Source: Monoplex corrugatus | Lineage: Eukaryota; Mollusca; Gastropoda; Littorinimorpha; Ranellidae | Assembly (NCBI GenBank): GCA_030674185.1 | Contig: CM060312.1 | Span: 5,705,028-5,769,027, forward strand | Direction: 5' to 3' | Length of the DNA stretch: 64,000 bases | In this document: positions 8,370 through 18,835 of the stretch, one piece after another | Layout of the letters: the number at the start of each line of letters is the position of its first letter | Numbering within the stretch: the stretch's first letter is position 1 | The notes under the pieces: model-generated | Told to the model about the DNA's origin: nothing | What the model saw: the letters and a program-made list of their open reading frames with translations, nothing else | Database searches by the model: none | Made by a program: the position numbers and the translations under genes

Positions 8370-9905
8370 AGGTGCAATACACTGATCTCTTGTAAGAACT
8401 TCAATCATAAATCATACCACATGAATTGCACTGATCTCTTGTAAGAACTTCAATCATAAATCATACCATATGAATTGCACTGATCTCTTGTAAGAACTTC
8501 AATCATAAATCATACCACATGAATTGCACTGATCTCTTGTAAGAACTTCCAACATACCACATCAAATAACAGATCTCTTGTAAGAACTTCCAACATACCA
8601 CATGAAATACACTGATCTCTTTGTAAGAACTTCCAACATACCACATGAAATACACAGATCTCTTGTAACAACTTCCAACATACCACATGAATTACACTGA
8701 TCTCTTGTAAGAACTTCCAACATACCACATGAATTACACAGATCTCTTGTAAGAACTTCCAACATACCACATGAAATACACTGATCTCTTGTAAGAACTT
8801 CCAACATACCACATGAATTACACTGATCTCTTTGTAACAACTTCCAACATACCACATGAATTACACTGATCTCTTGTAAGAACTTCCAACATACCACATG
8901 AATTACACTGATCTCTTTGTAACAACTTCCAACATACCACATGAATTACACTGATCTCTTGTAACAACTTCCAACATACCACATGAAATACACAGATCTC
9001 TTGTAACAACTTCCAACATACCACATGAAATACACTGATCTCTTGTAACAACTTCCAACATACCACATGAATTACACTGATCTCTTGTAACAACTTCCAA
9101 CATACCACATGAATTGCACTGATCTCTTTGTAACAACTTCCAACATACCACATGAATTGCACTGATCTCTTGTAAGAACTTCAATCATAAATCATACCAC
9201 ATGAAATACACTGATCTCTTGTAAGAACTTCCAACATACCACATGAAATACACTGATCTCTTGTAAGAACTTCCAATGTACCACATGAAATACACTGATC
9301 TCTTGTAAGAACTTCCAACATACCACATGAATTGCACTGATCTCTGGTAAGAACTTCCAACATACCACATGAATTGCACTGATCTCTGGTAAGAACTTCC
9401 AACATACCACATGAAATACACTGATCTCTTGTAAGAACTTCCAACATACCACATGAAATACACTGATCTCTTGTAAGAACTTCCAACATACACATGAAAT
9501 ACACTGATCTCTTGTAAGAACTTCCAACATACCACATGAATTACACTGATCTCTTGTAAGAACTTCCAACATACCACATGAACTGCACTGATCTCTTGTA
9601 AGAACTTCCAACATACCACATGAAATACACAGATCTCTTGTAAGAACTTCCAACATACCACATGAAATACATTGACCTCTTGTAACAACTTCCAACATAC
9701 CACATGAAATACACAGATCTCTTGTAAGAACTTCCAACATACCACATGAAATACACAGATCTCTTGTAACAACTTCCAACATACCACATGAAATACACAG
9801 ATCTCTTGTAAGAACTTCCAACATACCACATGAAATACACAGATCTCTTGTAAGAACTTCCAACATACCACATGAAATACACAGATCTCTTGTAACAACT
9901 CGAGA
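8370..9905. repeat. 42 bp minisatellite, about 36 copies
   Basis: The unit CTGATCTCTTGTAAGAACTT plus CCAACATACCACATGAAATACA repeats every 42 bp (for example 9421, 9463). The first copies at the left edge, and one near 9170, are 49 bp forms with ATCATAAATCATACC. Variants are AAGAACTT/AACAACTT, ACTGATC/ACAGATC and an extra T in CTCTTTG. Because 42 is a multiple of three, minus-strand frames of up to 271 codons stay open (WYVGSSYKRSV or ISCGMLEVLTRDQ); I take these as shadows, not genes. Confidence 0.95.
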
Positions 9906-10339
9906 ATTGCACCTAAAAGAACATCTCTGAAGACCTTCACTAATTCCTAAGTGACTACGCTTATAATAAAACTCAATGCGCAAGTGATCAAATGTCATAC
10001 AGGTCAAGCTTTAGTTCATCCCCCAGGCACACAAGAATGTGATGAGAAAACCCAGCCCTCCTTCTTTCCCCAACACTCACACTACACCCTAAAAAAATGC
10101 AACAAAAACTCTAATACTGCTAATGTGAGGTTCAGTACTAGGCACAAACTGCAAAACCAGCACCTGTTTGATCTGCAAGTTATCGTAAAGATCTTAGGAA
10201 CAGATCTTGTGTGTTAAACATCAGTGAAAATAAAGTGATGTCCCCTAGCTAACTGCCTGCTAAAACAATGGGTTCTGTATGCTCTTTGTTCTTTCTTCTT
10301 TGTTTTCCATGCACCCACAAAGGGGTTTGCTTGAAATAA
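9906..10339. other. Intron between e7 and e8, unassigned
   Basis: Mostly unique sequence. A block at about 10150-10205 (AGCACCTGTTTGATCTGCAA) has a diverged second copy at about 10447-10500, so the segment has been locally duplicated. No gene is called. Confidence 0.45.
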
Positions 10340-11231
10340 AATCTGACTCACACGAATGGCATTAACGCTGAATGTCATCCAGCCACGTTAATGGATCATA
10401 AAGATCAGATGTAATGAGCAATACTCAGGAATACAAGTAAACAACAGCACCTGTTTGATCCGGAAGTCATTTCTCAAGAACTTGACATAGATCTTAAACG
10501 TTAGGGAAAAAAAAAGATCAGTCTAGCTCTAACCCTAAAATTCATCCAGCCATGCTGATAGATCATAAAGTTCAGATGTAGAGAGCACTAGTCAGGAACA
10601 CAAATAAAAGAAAGAAAAAGAAATAATAATCACTCAATCTAGCACTAACCCTGAAACTAATCAAGTCATGTTGATGGATCATAGAGTTTAGATGTAAAGA
10701 GCGATACTCAGGAATAGAAATAATCCACAAAAAAAAATAAAAATAATCACTCAATCTAGCATTAACCCTGAAACTCATTAAGTCATGCTGATGGATCATA
10801 GAGTTTTAGATGTAGAGAGCGATACTCAGGAATAGAAATAATTAAAAAAAAAAAAAATAATCACTCAATCTAGCACTAACCCTGAAACTCATCAAGTCAT
10901 GTTGATGGATCATAGAGTTTAGATGTAAAGAGCGATACTCAGGAATAGAAATAATTTTAAAAATAATCAAAAAATCACTCAATCTAGCATTAACCCTGAA
11001 ACTCATCAAGTCATGCTGATGGATCATAGAGTTTAGATGTAAAGAGCGATACTCAGGAATAGAAATAATCCAAAAAAAAAAAAAATATAATCACTCAATC
11101 TAGCATTAACCCTGAAACTCATCAAGTCATGTGATGGATCATAGAGTTTAGATGTAAAGAGCGATATTCAGGGACACAAATATCAACAACAAAAATGTGA
11201 AAAATGATAAATCGATCAATCCGTCACTAAC
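10340..11231 (-). repeat. Tandem array of decayed copies of exon e7 3' end with its donor
   Basis: Seven units of about 110-120 bp lie next to exon e7 on its donor side, near 10370, 10550, 10650, 10770, 10880, 10995 and 11115. Each repeats the last about 75 bases of the exon plus the start of the intron. The copy near 10545-10620 keeps, on the minus strand, TGGCTGGATGAATTTTAGGG where the true exon has TGGCTGGACGAGTTTCAGGG, followed in both by TTAG. The copies have in-frame stops and A-rich spacers, so they are not usable exons, but each keeps a GGTTAG or similar donor-like sequence. Confidence 0.85.
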
Positions 11232-11392
11232 CCTGAAACTCGTCCAGCCATTCTGGCTGACCATAATGTTCAGATGTCAGGACCATGGTGTTTAGGAACA
11301 CCAACACAATCACAATCCAGTAGAAGGCCTGTGACTTCACAATCTTCCTTGAAAATCGCCGACATCGTCTGTTCAGCTTTTGCAATCGTAAC
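11232..11392 (-). CDS. Cav1: Cav1 exon e7: end of I-II linker and IIS1
   Basis: The exon reads [40 protein letters not shown] and [13 protein letters not shown] plus one base. The basic [12 protein letters not shown] segment is the cytoplasmic run before domain [22 protein letters not shown] is IIS1, and [11 protein letters not shown] is the S1-S2 loop typical of Cav1. The acceptor is TTTTGCAG and the donor CAGG|GTTAGT. Its 3' half is the source of the tandem array in the adjacent intron (10340-11231). Confidence 0.96.
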
Positions 11393-11449
11393 CTGCAAAA
11401 ATAACATGGTAAAGTTTACGCATTCTCTGGTGCCTTTCACTGCCTGCTG

Positions 11450-11970
11450 ACAAAATATTCTGTTGATGTTTTGTGCCAATTTTAGGCAAGACAAAATACT
11501 CTGTTGATGTTTTGTGCCAATTTTAGGCAAGACAAAATACTCTGTTGAGTTTTGTGCCAATTTTAGGCAAGACAAAATACTCTGTTGATGTTTTGTGCCA
11601 ATTTTAGGCAAGAAAAATACCTGTGATATTTGTGCCAATTTTAGGCAAGACAAATACCTGTTGAATTTTGTGCATTTTAGCAAGACAAATACCCTGTGAT
11701 GTTTGTGCCAATTTTAGGCAAGACAAAATACTCTGTTGATGTTTTGTGCCAATTTTAGGCAAGACAAAATACTCTGTTGATGTTTTGTGCCAATTTTAGG
11801 CAAGACAAAATACTCTGTTGATGTTTTGTGCCAATTTTAGGCAAGACAAAATACTCTGTTGATGTTTTGTGCCAATTTTAGGCAAGACAAAATACTCTGT
11901 TGATGTTTTGTGCCAATTTTAGGCCAGACAAAATACTCTGTTGATGTTTTGTGCCAATTTTAGGCAAGGT
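11450..11970. repeat. 41 bp minisatellite, about 12-13 copies
   Basis: The unit GACAAAATACTCTGTTGATG plus TTTTGTGCCAATTTTAGGCAA repeats every 41 bp. Copies between about 11610 and 11705 have scattered single-base deletions. It lies about 60 bp upstream, in transcript order, of the e7 acceptor. No resemblance to exon sequence was found. Confidence 0.93.
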
Positions 11971-12399
11971 ATCTCTACTGATAGAACCCAGCACCAAAAC
12001 CTTCAGGATTCCTTTTGATTGCCTATCACCTTTACAGGTCTTCTTTGTTCATAAATGGAAATAGATTCTTTTTTAAATTTCCCTTCCAAAATCTGAAAAA
12101 TTGCTAAGAGTTAACAGCAAACAGGTTAGCAGCTTACATAAATGACATCTCATTTTTTTAAACATGGCTTCGAGGACACAGAATTCAGAAGTACTATACT
12201 TGCCATGTACGTTATGAACAAAATAACAACGAAAATTAGATACAAAAGATGAAAATCTGTAAAAAGCATTCATTTATCTGTGAACATCATGCTCAAGAAC
12301 AAAGCAGCACAGCTGCTGTTTCACAAATATCAATGTTTTATGACCCATCTCTTCTTTTTGTTTCATCAATTTCCCTCTTTCCTCCCTATGACATCAACA
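11971..12399. other. Intron between e6 and e7, unassigned
   Basis: AT-rich single-copy-looking sequence. No coding sequence or repeat is recognised. Confidence 0.5.
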
Positions 12400-12950
12400 G
12401 TTGTTATTGTTATTGTTGTTTAAAGCCCAGCCAACTGCGTAGAGCCACATCAGGGCTATAACTGCTTCAAAACATACAAAACTTCAACAGGGAAAAAACC
12501 GAAAAAGAAAATTAAGTGCACATATCAATGCATTCGCACACATAATCTAAGGATATGCCCCTGGTGCTGACCACTCCGTCCAATTTATTGCGCAGGGGAT
12601 TTAAAAAACACACCTGAATACAAATATAAGCATACAAAGGACCCCCCAAAACATGAATAAAAACAGTCATAAATTATGTAAAATTGCTTCTACACATCTC
12701 ACATCCCTGAGCCAAAAATGCACTTAATACATGTACACAATTATCAATCCTAAAAAAAAGTATGTAAGACTTTATCCAACACATACAGGCGAATGGACTA
12801 GTTAAGCAGAAAATGATAGGCAGAAATGACAGAAAGCAAAAGAACAAGGCAGAAACAAAGAGAGTGACAAGAAAAAACGAAATTTCTAGCACAGAATTTC
12901 CAGAAGGTGGGGATACTATTTATACTGAAAGAGCCCCCAGCATCCCCACA
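12400..12950 (+). repeat. AGCCCAGCC family, near-complete copy
   Basis: Starting with TTGTTGTTTAAAGCCCAGCC, it has the full order of blocks. These are the CATCAGGGCTATAACTGC head, AATTAAGTGCACATATCAAT, a CCACTCCGTCCAATTTATTG block, GACAGAAAGCAAAAGAACAA and the terminal GAAATTTCTAGCACAGAATT with GGTGGGGATACTATTTATAC. No open frame of note is present. The family is probably non-autonomous. Confidence 0.83.
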
Positions 12951-13195
12951 GGCAGAATCAACAGTTGTAAACTGGATGATAGATGACATTCTGAATGACA
13001 GACGATATTTTTTGCCACTTCCATCAATTTGTATGTGCATGGATGTTGGTTTTACTCTATTTTTATATTTGATGACACTTGTCAATGTTTGTTACAGTGT
13101 ACAACAATGTTTGAGAACAAGAAAAAAAACAAACAAACAAGAGAATTAAAAAATTTCAAAGCATGGGGGCACAGGGGGGGATGTTTATCACAAAC

Positions 13196-13283
13196 CTTTT
13201 TTGATGGAACCATGTCAACTGTATTTCTTCTTCGCCTTCTTCACCATCTTCTTTTTCTTCATCGATGTCATTCAGGGCTTTGG
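13196..13283 (-). CDS. Cav1: Cav1 exon e6: I-II linker, acidic segment
   Basis: The exon completes a Ser codon and reads KALNDIDEEKEDGEEGEEEI then QLTWFHQK plus two bases. It is an acidic stretch in the cytoplasmic I-II linker, between the beta-subunit site (e5) and the basic segment before IIS1 (e7). The acceptor is GTTGTTGCAG and the donor AAAAG|GTTTGT. Conservation is low here, but both phases fit exactly (T|CC from e5, AG|G into e7), and the exon is only 88 bp. Confidence 0.9.
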
Positions 13284-13470
13284 CTGCAACAACATTTATG
13301 AAAACTGACTTGCAGTACTAATAACTGACCTTATGAATCCCTGGCACTATCCACCAGCTTCCTCTACGATCATCCTTGATAAAAAAAAAAAAGCAAATAG
13401 TGAACCAGTTGATTCTCTTATCCTCTCTAACAGTGTCCTGCATTACCAACCATGGCAGTAAATCAGACTT
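13284..13470. other. Intron between e5 and e6, unassigned
   Basis: No feature beyond the e6 acceptor tract next to base 13284. Confidence 0.4.
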
Positions 13471-13543
13471 TTAACCTTTTCACTCCATCACTTTATCCAC
13501 CAGCTTCCAGCACTTTGACACATTATGGGAGTCATAGGGTTAA
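13471..13543. mobile_element. Short TTAA-type MITE
   Basis: It runs from TTAACCTTTTCACTCCATC to GGGAGTCATAGGGTTAA and includes CCACCAGCTTCCAGCA. It looks like a stand-alone copy of the inner palindrome of the composite element, with a damaged right arm. Confidence 0.65.
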
Positions 13544-13914
13544 ACCTCTTAATTCATTCTACAGTTCTTAAAAAACTGGACCACGTGTTTCCTTGCCTCT
13601 TTTATCATTAGACTGCAAACAAATAAATTCTGTATAAGTAAATGAATCAATGGATGAACAGACAGACAACCAAAAAAACTATATATATATCGACAAAACA
13701 ATACAAAATATAGCCAAATATTATGCATCTCTTGTGCGTGTGAAGGGGAAAGGACAGGGATATTGGTAAGTGTTGTGGAAGGGGGAGGGGGAGGTATAGG
13801 GAGGGATCAGAACAGGAGACTGGATGGTTGAATGTTAAAGCCATGTGTACTTGCGACTTGTTCTGTGCGAATAGTGTTTGTTACTTCAGACCTGTAAACA
13901 AAATAGTTTTGTAA
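13544..13914. other. Intron between e5 and e6, unassigned
   Basis: No gene or repeat is recognised; a short (TA)n run lies near 13681. Confidence 0.4.
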
Positions 13915-14060
13915 CCAGAAAAATCACGAAAAAGAATAAGAACGTGTATTTAATACAACAAGACAAGAGATGTGCAAATTTTCGGCCAACGTCAAGCGTA
14001 AGATCACAAACAAACACCAAATACAAAAATTAGGAGAAAAAGACTGACACTTCCCTGCTG
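13915..14060 (+). repeat. Single copy of the GGCCAAC/CAAGCGTAAGATC dispersed element
   Basis: It matches the left arm of the hairpin at 1660-1981: AAAAGAATAAGAACGTGTAT, TTTAATACAACAAGACAAGA, AAATTTTCGGCCAAC, GTCAAGCGTAAGATCACAAA and ATTAGGAGAAAAAGACTGA. Between GGCCAAC and GTCAAGC it lacks the TGGCCTTT present in the hairpin copy. Confidence 0.8.
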
Positions 14061-14270
14061 CTTCGTTCAGTGTGAGAAAATAAGTTTTGTGTGTGGGTAC
14101 TCTTGTGCACTTTATAAACACTCATTTGTTTATCCATGAGAGCAAACAACCAGCCACCCAACCAAACCTGCAAAATGAATCTACTAAGTGTTAAGTCTTG
14201 ATTTCTATCTAAACTCACAATCAACTCTTACTATTAGCTAGGTATCATTATCAACAAAAGTAGTAAAATG

Positions 14271-16167
14271 TCAGGAAGCTGGTGGACAGGATGAGAGAGT
14301 AAAAAGGTGGACAGGATGAGAGAGTAAAAAGGTGGACGGGATGAGAGAGTAAAAAGGTGGACGGGATGAGAGAGTAAAAAGATGGACAGGATGAGAGAGT
14401 AAAAAGGTGGACAGGATGAGAGAGTAAAAAGGTGGACGGGATGAGAGAGTAAAAAGGTGGACGGGATGAGAGAGTAAAAAGGTGGACAGGATGAGAGTAA
14501 AAAGGTGGACGGGATGAGAGAGTAAAAAGGTGGAGAGTAAAAAGGTGGACGGGATGAGAGAGTAAAAAGGTGGAGAGTAAAAAGGTGGACGGGATGAGAG
14601 TAAAAAGGTGGACAGGATGAGAGAGTAAAAAGGTGGACGGGATGAGAGAGTAAAAAGGTGGAGAGTAAAAAGGTGGACGGGATGAGAGAGTAAAAAGGTG
14701 GACGGGATGAGGGAGTAAAAAGGTGGACAGGATGAGAGAGTAAAAAGGTGGACAGGATGAGAGAGTAAAAAGGTGGACAGGATGAGAGAGTAAAAAGGTG
14801 GACGGGATGAGAGAGTAAAAAGGTGGACAGGATGAGAGAGTAAAAAGGTGGACGGGATGAGAGTAAAAAGGTGGACGGGATGAGGGAGTAAAAAGGTGGA
14901 CGGGATGAGGGAGTGAAAAGGTGGACGGGATGAGAGAGTAAAAAGGTGGACAGGATGAGAGAGTAAAAAGGTGGACGGGATGAGGGAGTAAAAAGGTGGA
15001 CGGGATGAGGGAGTAAAAAGGTGGACGAGATGAGAGAGTGAAAAGGTGGACGGGATGAGGGAGTAAAAAGGTGGACGGGATGAGAGAGTAAAAAGGTGGA
15101 CGGGATGAGAGAGTAAAAAGGTGGACGGGATGAGAGAGTAAAAAGGTGGACGGGATGAGGGAGTAAAAAGGTGGACAGGATGAGGGAGTAAAAAGGTGGA
15201 CGGGATGAAGGAGTAAAAAGGTGGACGGGATGAGAGAGTAAAAAGGTGGACGGGATGAGGGAGTAAAAAGACGGACAGGATGAGAGAGTAAAAAGGTGGA
15301 CGGGATGAGAGAGTAAAAAGGTGGACGGGATGAGAGAGTAAAAAGGTGGACAGGATGAGAGAGTAAAAAGGTGGACAGGATGAAAGAGTAAAAAGGTGGA
15401 CAGGATGAGAGAGTAAAAAGGTGGACAGGATGAGAGAGTAAAAAGGTGGACAAGATGAGAGAGTAAAAAGGTGGACAGGACGAGAGAGTAAAAAGGTGGA
15501 CAGGATGAGAGTAAAAAGGTGGACAGGATGAGAGAGTAAAAAGGTGGACAGGATGAGAGTAAAAAGGTGGACAGGATGAGAGAGTAAAAAGGTGGACAGG
15601 ATGAGAGAGTAAAAAGGTGGACGGGATGAGGGAGTAAAAAGGTGGACAGGATGAGAGAGTAAAAAGACGGACAGGATGAGAGAGTAAAAAGGTGGACAGG
15701 ATGAGAGAGTAAAAAGACGGACAGGATGAGAGAGTAAAAAGGTGGACGGGATGAGAGAGTAAAAAGGTGGACAGGATGAGAGAGTAAAAAGGTGGACAGG
15801 ATGAGAGAGTAAAAAGGTGGACAGGATGAGAGAGTAAAAAGGTGGACGGGATGAGGGAGTAAAAAGGTGGACAGGATGAGAGAGTAAAAAGACGGACAGG
15901 ATGAGAGAGTAAAAAGGTGGACAGGATGAGAGAGTAAAAAGGTGGACGGGATGAGAGAGTAAAAAGGTGGACAGGATGAGGGAGTAAAAAGGTGGACAGG
16001 ATGAGAGAGTAAAAAGGTGGACAGGATGAGAGTAAAAAGGTGGACAGGATGAGAGAGTAAAAAGGTGGACAGGATGAGAGAGTAAAAAGGTGGACGGGAT
16101 GAGAGAGTAAAAAGGTGGACAGGATGAGAGAGTAAAAAGGTGGACGGGATGAGGGAGTGAAAAGGTA
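14271..16167. repeat. 25 bp minisatellite, about 75 copies, seeded by a TTAA-type MITE
   Basis: The unit is GGTGGACAGGATGAGAGAGT plus AAAAA, with G/A variants and 23 bp or 14 bp deletion forms. The array begins directly after AGGAAGCT and ends GGGATGAGGGAGTGAAAAGGTAA. The composite MITE reads AGGAAGCTGGTGGATAGGGTGAGGGAGTCAAAGGGTTAA over the same order, so array and both flanks fit one arm of that element expanded internally. A 646-codon minus-strand frame (HPVHLFTLSSCPPFYSLIP) is a consequence of the stop-free unit. Confidence 0.92.
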
Positions 16168-16184
16168 ACCATAAATGTCAGCTT

Positions 16185-16615
16185 ATTCTTGTCCTTATTG
16201 TTTAAAGTCAAGCCATCTGCAAAGAGCTACATCAAGGCTATAACTATTTCAAAACGAACACAACATCTAGTTGGGAAAAAGAGCTGGAAAAGAAAATTAA
16301 GCGCACATATCAATGCATGTGTGTACATAATCTACAGATATGGCCCTGGCAATGATCTTTCCGTCCAATTTATCATCAAAGGATTCAAAAAAGTAAATCT
16401 AAATACAAATGTGAACATAACTAAGGACACTAAAGCATCATAAAAATGGCTTTAATTACCTAACACTGCTCTTACAGCACATTTCCTCAGAGCCAAACAT
16501 GCAATCAATACATGTACCCAATTATCAATCCTAAGAGAAAGTATGTGAGGCTCTACAGAACACACACTGGTGAATAGATCAGCATGACAGAAAATGACAG
16601 GAAGAAATGAAAGAC
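16185..16615 (+). repeat. AGCCCAGCC family copy, 5' part
   Basis: It runs from TTATTGTTTAAAGTCAAGCC through ATCAAGGCTATAACTATTTC, TTTCCGTCCAATTTATCATC and CAGAGCCAAACATGCAATCA to TGAATAGATCAGCATGACAG, then continues straight into the 53 bp array. It carries the usual order of family blocks. Confidence 0.8.
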
Positions 16616-18130
16616 AGCAAAGAAGGAAGGAAGAAACAAAAAGAGTGACAAGGAACATATGACAGACAGCAAAAGACGGAAGGAAGAAACAAAAAGAGTG
16701 ACAAGGAACATATGACAGACAGCAAAAGGAGGAAGGAAGAAACAAAAAGAGTGACAAGGAACATATGACAGACAGCAAAAGGAGGAAGGAAGAAACAAAC
16801 AGAGTGACAAGGAACATATGACAGACAGCAAAAGGAGGAAGGAAGAAACAAAAAGAGTGACAAAGAACATATGACACAAAGCAAAAGGTGGAAGGAAGAA
16901 ACAAAAAGAGTGACAAGGAACATATGACAGACAGCAAAAGGAGGAAGGAAGAAACAAAAAGAGTGACAAAGAACATATGACACAAAGCAAAAGGAGGAAG
17001 GAAGAAACAAAAGAGTGACAAGGAACATATGACAGACAGCAAAAGGAGGAAGGAAGAAACAAAAAGAGTGACAAAGAACATATGACACAAAGCAAAAGGA
17101 GGAAGGAAGAAACAAAAAGAGTGACAAGGAACATATGACAGACAGCAAAAGGAGGAAGGAAGAAACAAAAAGAGTGACAAGGAACATATGACAGACAGCA
17201 AAAGGAGGAAGGAAGAAACAAAAAGAGTGACAAAGAACATATGACAGACAGCAAAAGGAGGAAGGAAGAAACAAAAAGAGTGACAAGGAACATATGACAG
17301 ACAGCAAAAGGAGGAAGGAAGAAACAAAAAGAGTGACAAGGAACATATGACAGACAGCAAAAGGAGGAAGGAAGAAACAAAAAGAGTGACAAGGAACATA
17401 TGACAGACAGCAAAAGGTGGAAGGAAGAAACAAAAAGAGTGACAAGGAACATATGACAGACAGCAAAAGGAGGAAGGAAGAAACAAACAGAGTCACAAGG
17501 AACATATGACACAAAGCAAAAGGCAGAAGGAAGAAACAAAAAGAGTGACAAGGAACATATGACACAAAGCAAAAGGCAGAAGGAAGAAACAAAAAGAGTC
17601 ACAAGGAACATATGACACAAAGCAAAAGGCAGAAGGAAGAAACAAAAAGAGTGACAAGGAACATATGACAGACAGCAAAAGGAGGAAGGAAGAAACAAAA
17701 AGAGTGACAAGGAACATATGACAGACAGCAAAAGGAGGAAGGAAGAAACAAAAAGAGTGACAAGGAACATATGACAGACAGCAAAAGGAGGAAGGAAGAA
17801 ACAAAAAGAGTGACAAGGAACATATGACAGACAGCAAAAGGAGGAAGGAAGAAACAAAAAGAGTGACAAGGAACATATGACAGACAGCAAAAGGAGGAAG
17901 GAAGAAACAAAAAGAGTGACAAGGAACATATGACAGACAGCAAAAGGAGGAAGGAAGAAACAAAAAGAGTGACAAGGTACATATGACAGACAAGCAAAAG
18001 GTGGAAGGAAGAAACAAAACAGAGTGACAAGGAACATATGACAGACAGCAAAAGGTGTAAGGAAGAAACAAAAAGAGTGACAAGGAAATATGACAAACAG
18101 CAAAAGGAGGAAGGAAGAAACAAAACAAGT
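16616..18130. repeat. 53 bp minisatellite, about 28 copies, inside an AGCCCAGCC family copy
   Basis: The unit is GACAGACAGCAAAAGGAGGA plus AGGAAGAAACAAAAAGAGTG plus ACAAGGAACATAT. Each unit matches the GACAGAAAGCAAAGGAGGAAGGAAGAAACAAAGAGAGTGACA block found once in other family copies (for example 7365-7400), so it is an internal expansion. The 554-codon minus-strand frames (FVSSFLLLLSVICSLSLFLF) exist because the unit has no stop in any minus frame; I do not call a protein. Confidence 0.93.
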
Positions 18131-18195
18131 GACAGAAAAGAAGAAATTTCTAGCACAGAATTTCCAAAAGGTGGGGATACTATTTATAACTGACA
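18131..18195 (+). repeat. AGCCCAGCC family copy, 3' end
   Basis: It closes the copy begun at 16185 with GAAATTTCTAGCACAGAATT and GGTGGGGATACTATTTATAA. It lies about 55 bp from the donor of exon e5. Confidence 0.8.
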
Positions 18196-18248
18196 CAGCA
18201 AAACAAACAATCTCCATACTGTATTGTTGAATGTGTAGTATGACTCAC

Positions 18249-18421
18249 AGTGTCTTGGGGTGGTTCCTTCTTCACATTCCTCCTCATTCTCAGGATCAAT
18301 GTCTTCTGCCTGCGTGATCCAGTCCAGATAACCACGTAAGTCTTCTTCCAGCTGTTGTTTCTCTCTCAACTTCTGGAAGTCACCCCTCGCCTTGGCTTTC
18401 TCTCTCTCCTTGGAAAACTCT
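18249..18421 (-). CDS. Cav1: Cav1 exon e5: I-II linker with beta-subunit binding site (AID)
   Basis: The exon completes a Gly codon and reads [40 protein letters not shown] and [17 protein letters not shown] plus one base. [14 protein letters not shown] fits the alpha-interaction domain consensus QQxExxLxGYxxWI, where the cytoplasmic Cav-beta subunit docks and promotes surface expression and gating. [20 protein letters not shown] is the rigid helix linking IS6 to that site. Both match Cav1 rather than Cav2 (which has EFAKERERV and ELNGYLEWI types). The acceptor is TGGTTGCAG and the donor CACT|GTGAGT. Confidence 0.97.
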
Positions 18422-18509
18422 CTGCAACCAGAGGATATCCCGCAGTTACTTTCACAGCTCTGAGTTGGTGATTTTGGCCTTTCTCCCTTCAATTTCTTCA
18501 GTAGTATTA

Positions 18510-18835
18510 GTATTTCAGAACAGACACAAAGTTTTTGGCCAACTTGTCTTTGTCAAGTGTGCAGAAAAGACAACAAAGAATACGTACAAAAACTTAAAAG
18601 GAGAAAACAGTAGATGAGCTCCTTGATGTTTCGCTAAGCAGGAGAAACAGCAATGAAATGACAGCAATGAAATGTCAGCAACTTCTCAGCACTTTTTCTT
18701 GCTGAAGGAAGTTTACTGTTTTTGCTTTTTTTCACTAAGTTGTGTGTCTGTGTTCATTTTTGTCTTTTGTATACATGTAACAAAGTCCAGTTGGTTGAAA
18801 ATTTGCTTTTTTTGTTTTGTTTTTGTTTTTTGTTG
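18510..18835. repeat. Two diverged fragments of the GGCCAAC dispersed element
   Basis: At about 18515-18580 the order TTTTTGGCCAACTTGTCTTTGTCAAG and AAAGACAACAAAG recalls the left-arm form. At about 18775-18835 ACAAAGTCCAGTTGGTTGAA and AAATTTGC recall the right-arm form. Together they look like an old, decayed inverted pair similar to 1660-1981. Confidence 0.45.

Noticed and set aside
8370..9905. Possible CRISPR array
   Set aside because: Repeats are contiguous without unique spacers, and the window is clearly animal DNA with introns.
8503..10007. Open frames up to 271 codons (WYVGSSYKRSV, ISCGMLEVLTRD)
   Set aside because: They are translations of a 42 bp minisatellite, open in several frames at once; no unique domain.
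10440..10510. Possible small exon on the minus strand (FKIYVKFLRNDFRIKQ followed by GTGCTG)
   Set aside because: e7 and e8 already join in frame over the conserved region, so there is no place for it, and a decayed copy of the same block occurs at 10150-10205.
10340..11231. Alternative copies of exon e7 usable in splicing
   Set aside because: Each unit lacks the acceptor and the IIS1 part, and the retained coding part has stops.
14271..16211. Open frames of 400 and 646 codons on the minus strand (HPVHLFTLSS repeats)
   Set aside because: They follow exactly from a stop-free 25 bp satellite unit with frame-neutral repetition; no start context, no unique sequence and seeded from a MITE arm.
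16452..18217. Open frames of 211-554 codons on the minus strand (FVSSFLLLLSVICSLS repeats), resembling a multi-pass membrane protein
   Set aside because: The 53 bp unit is pyrimidine-rich on this strand and has no stop in any minus frame, so the hydrophobic look is a composition effect inside a dispersed repeat.
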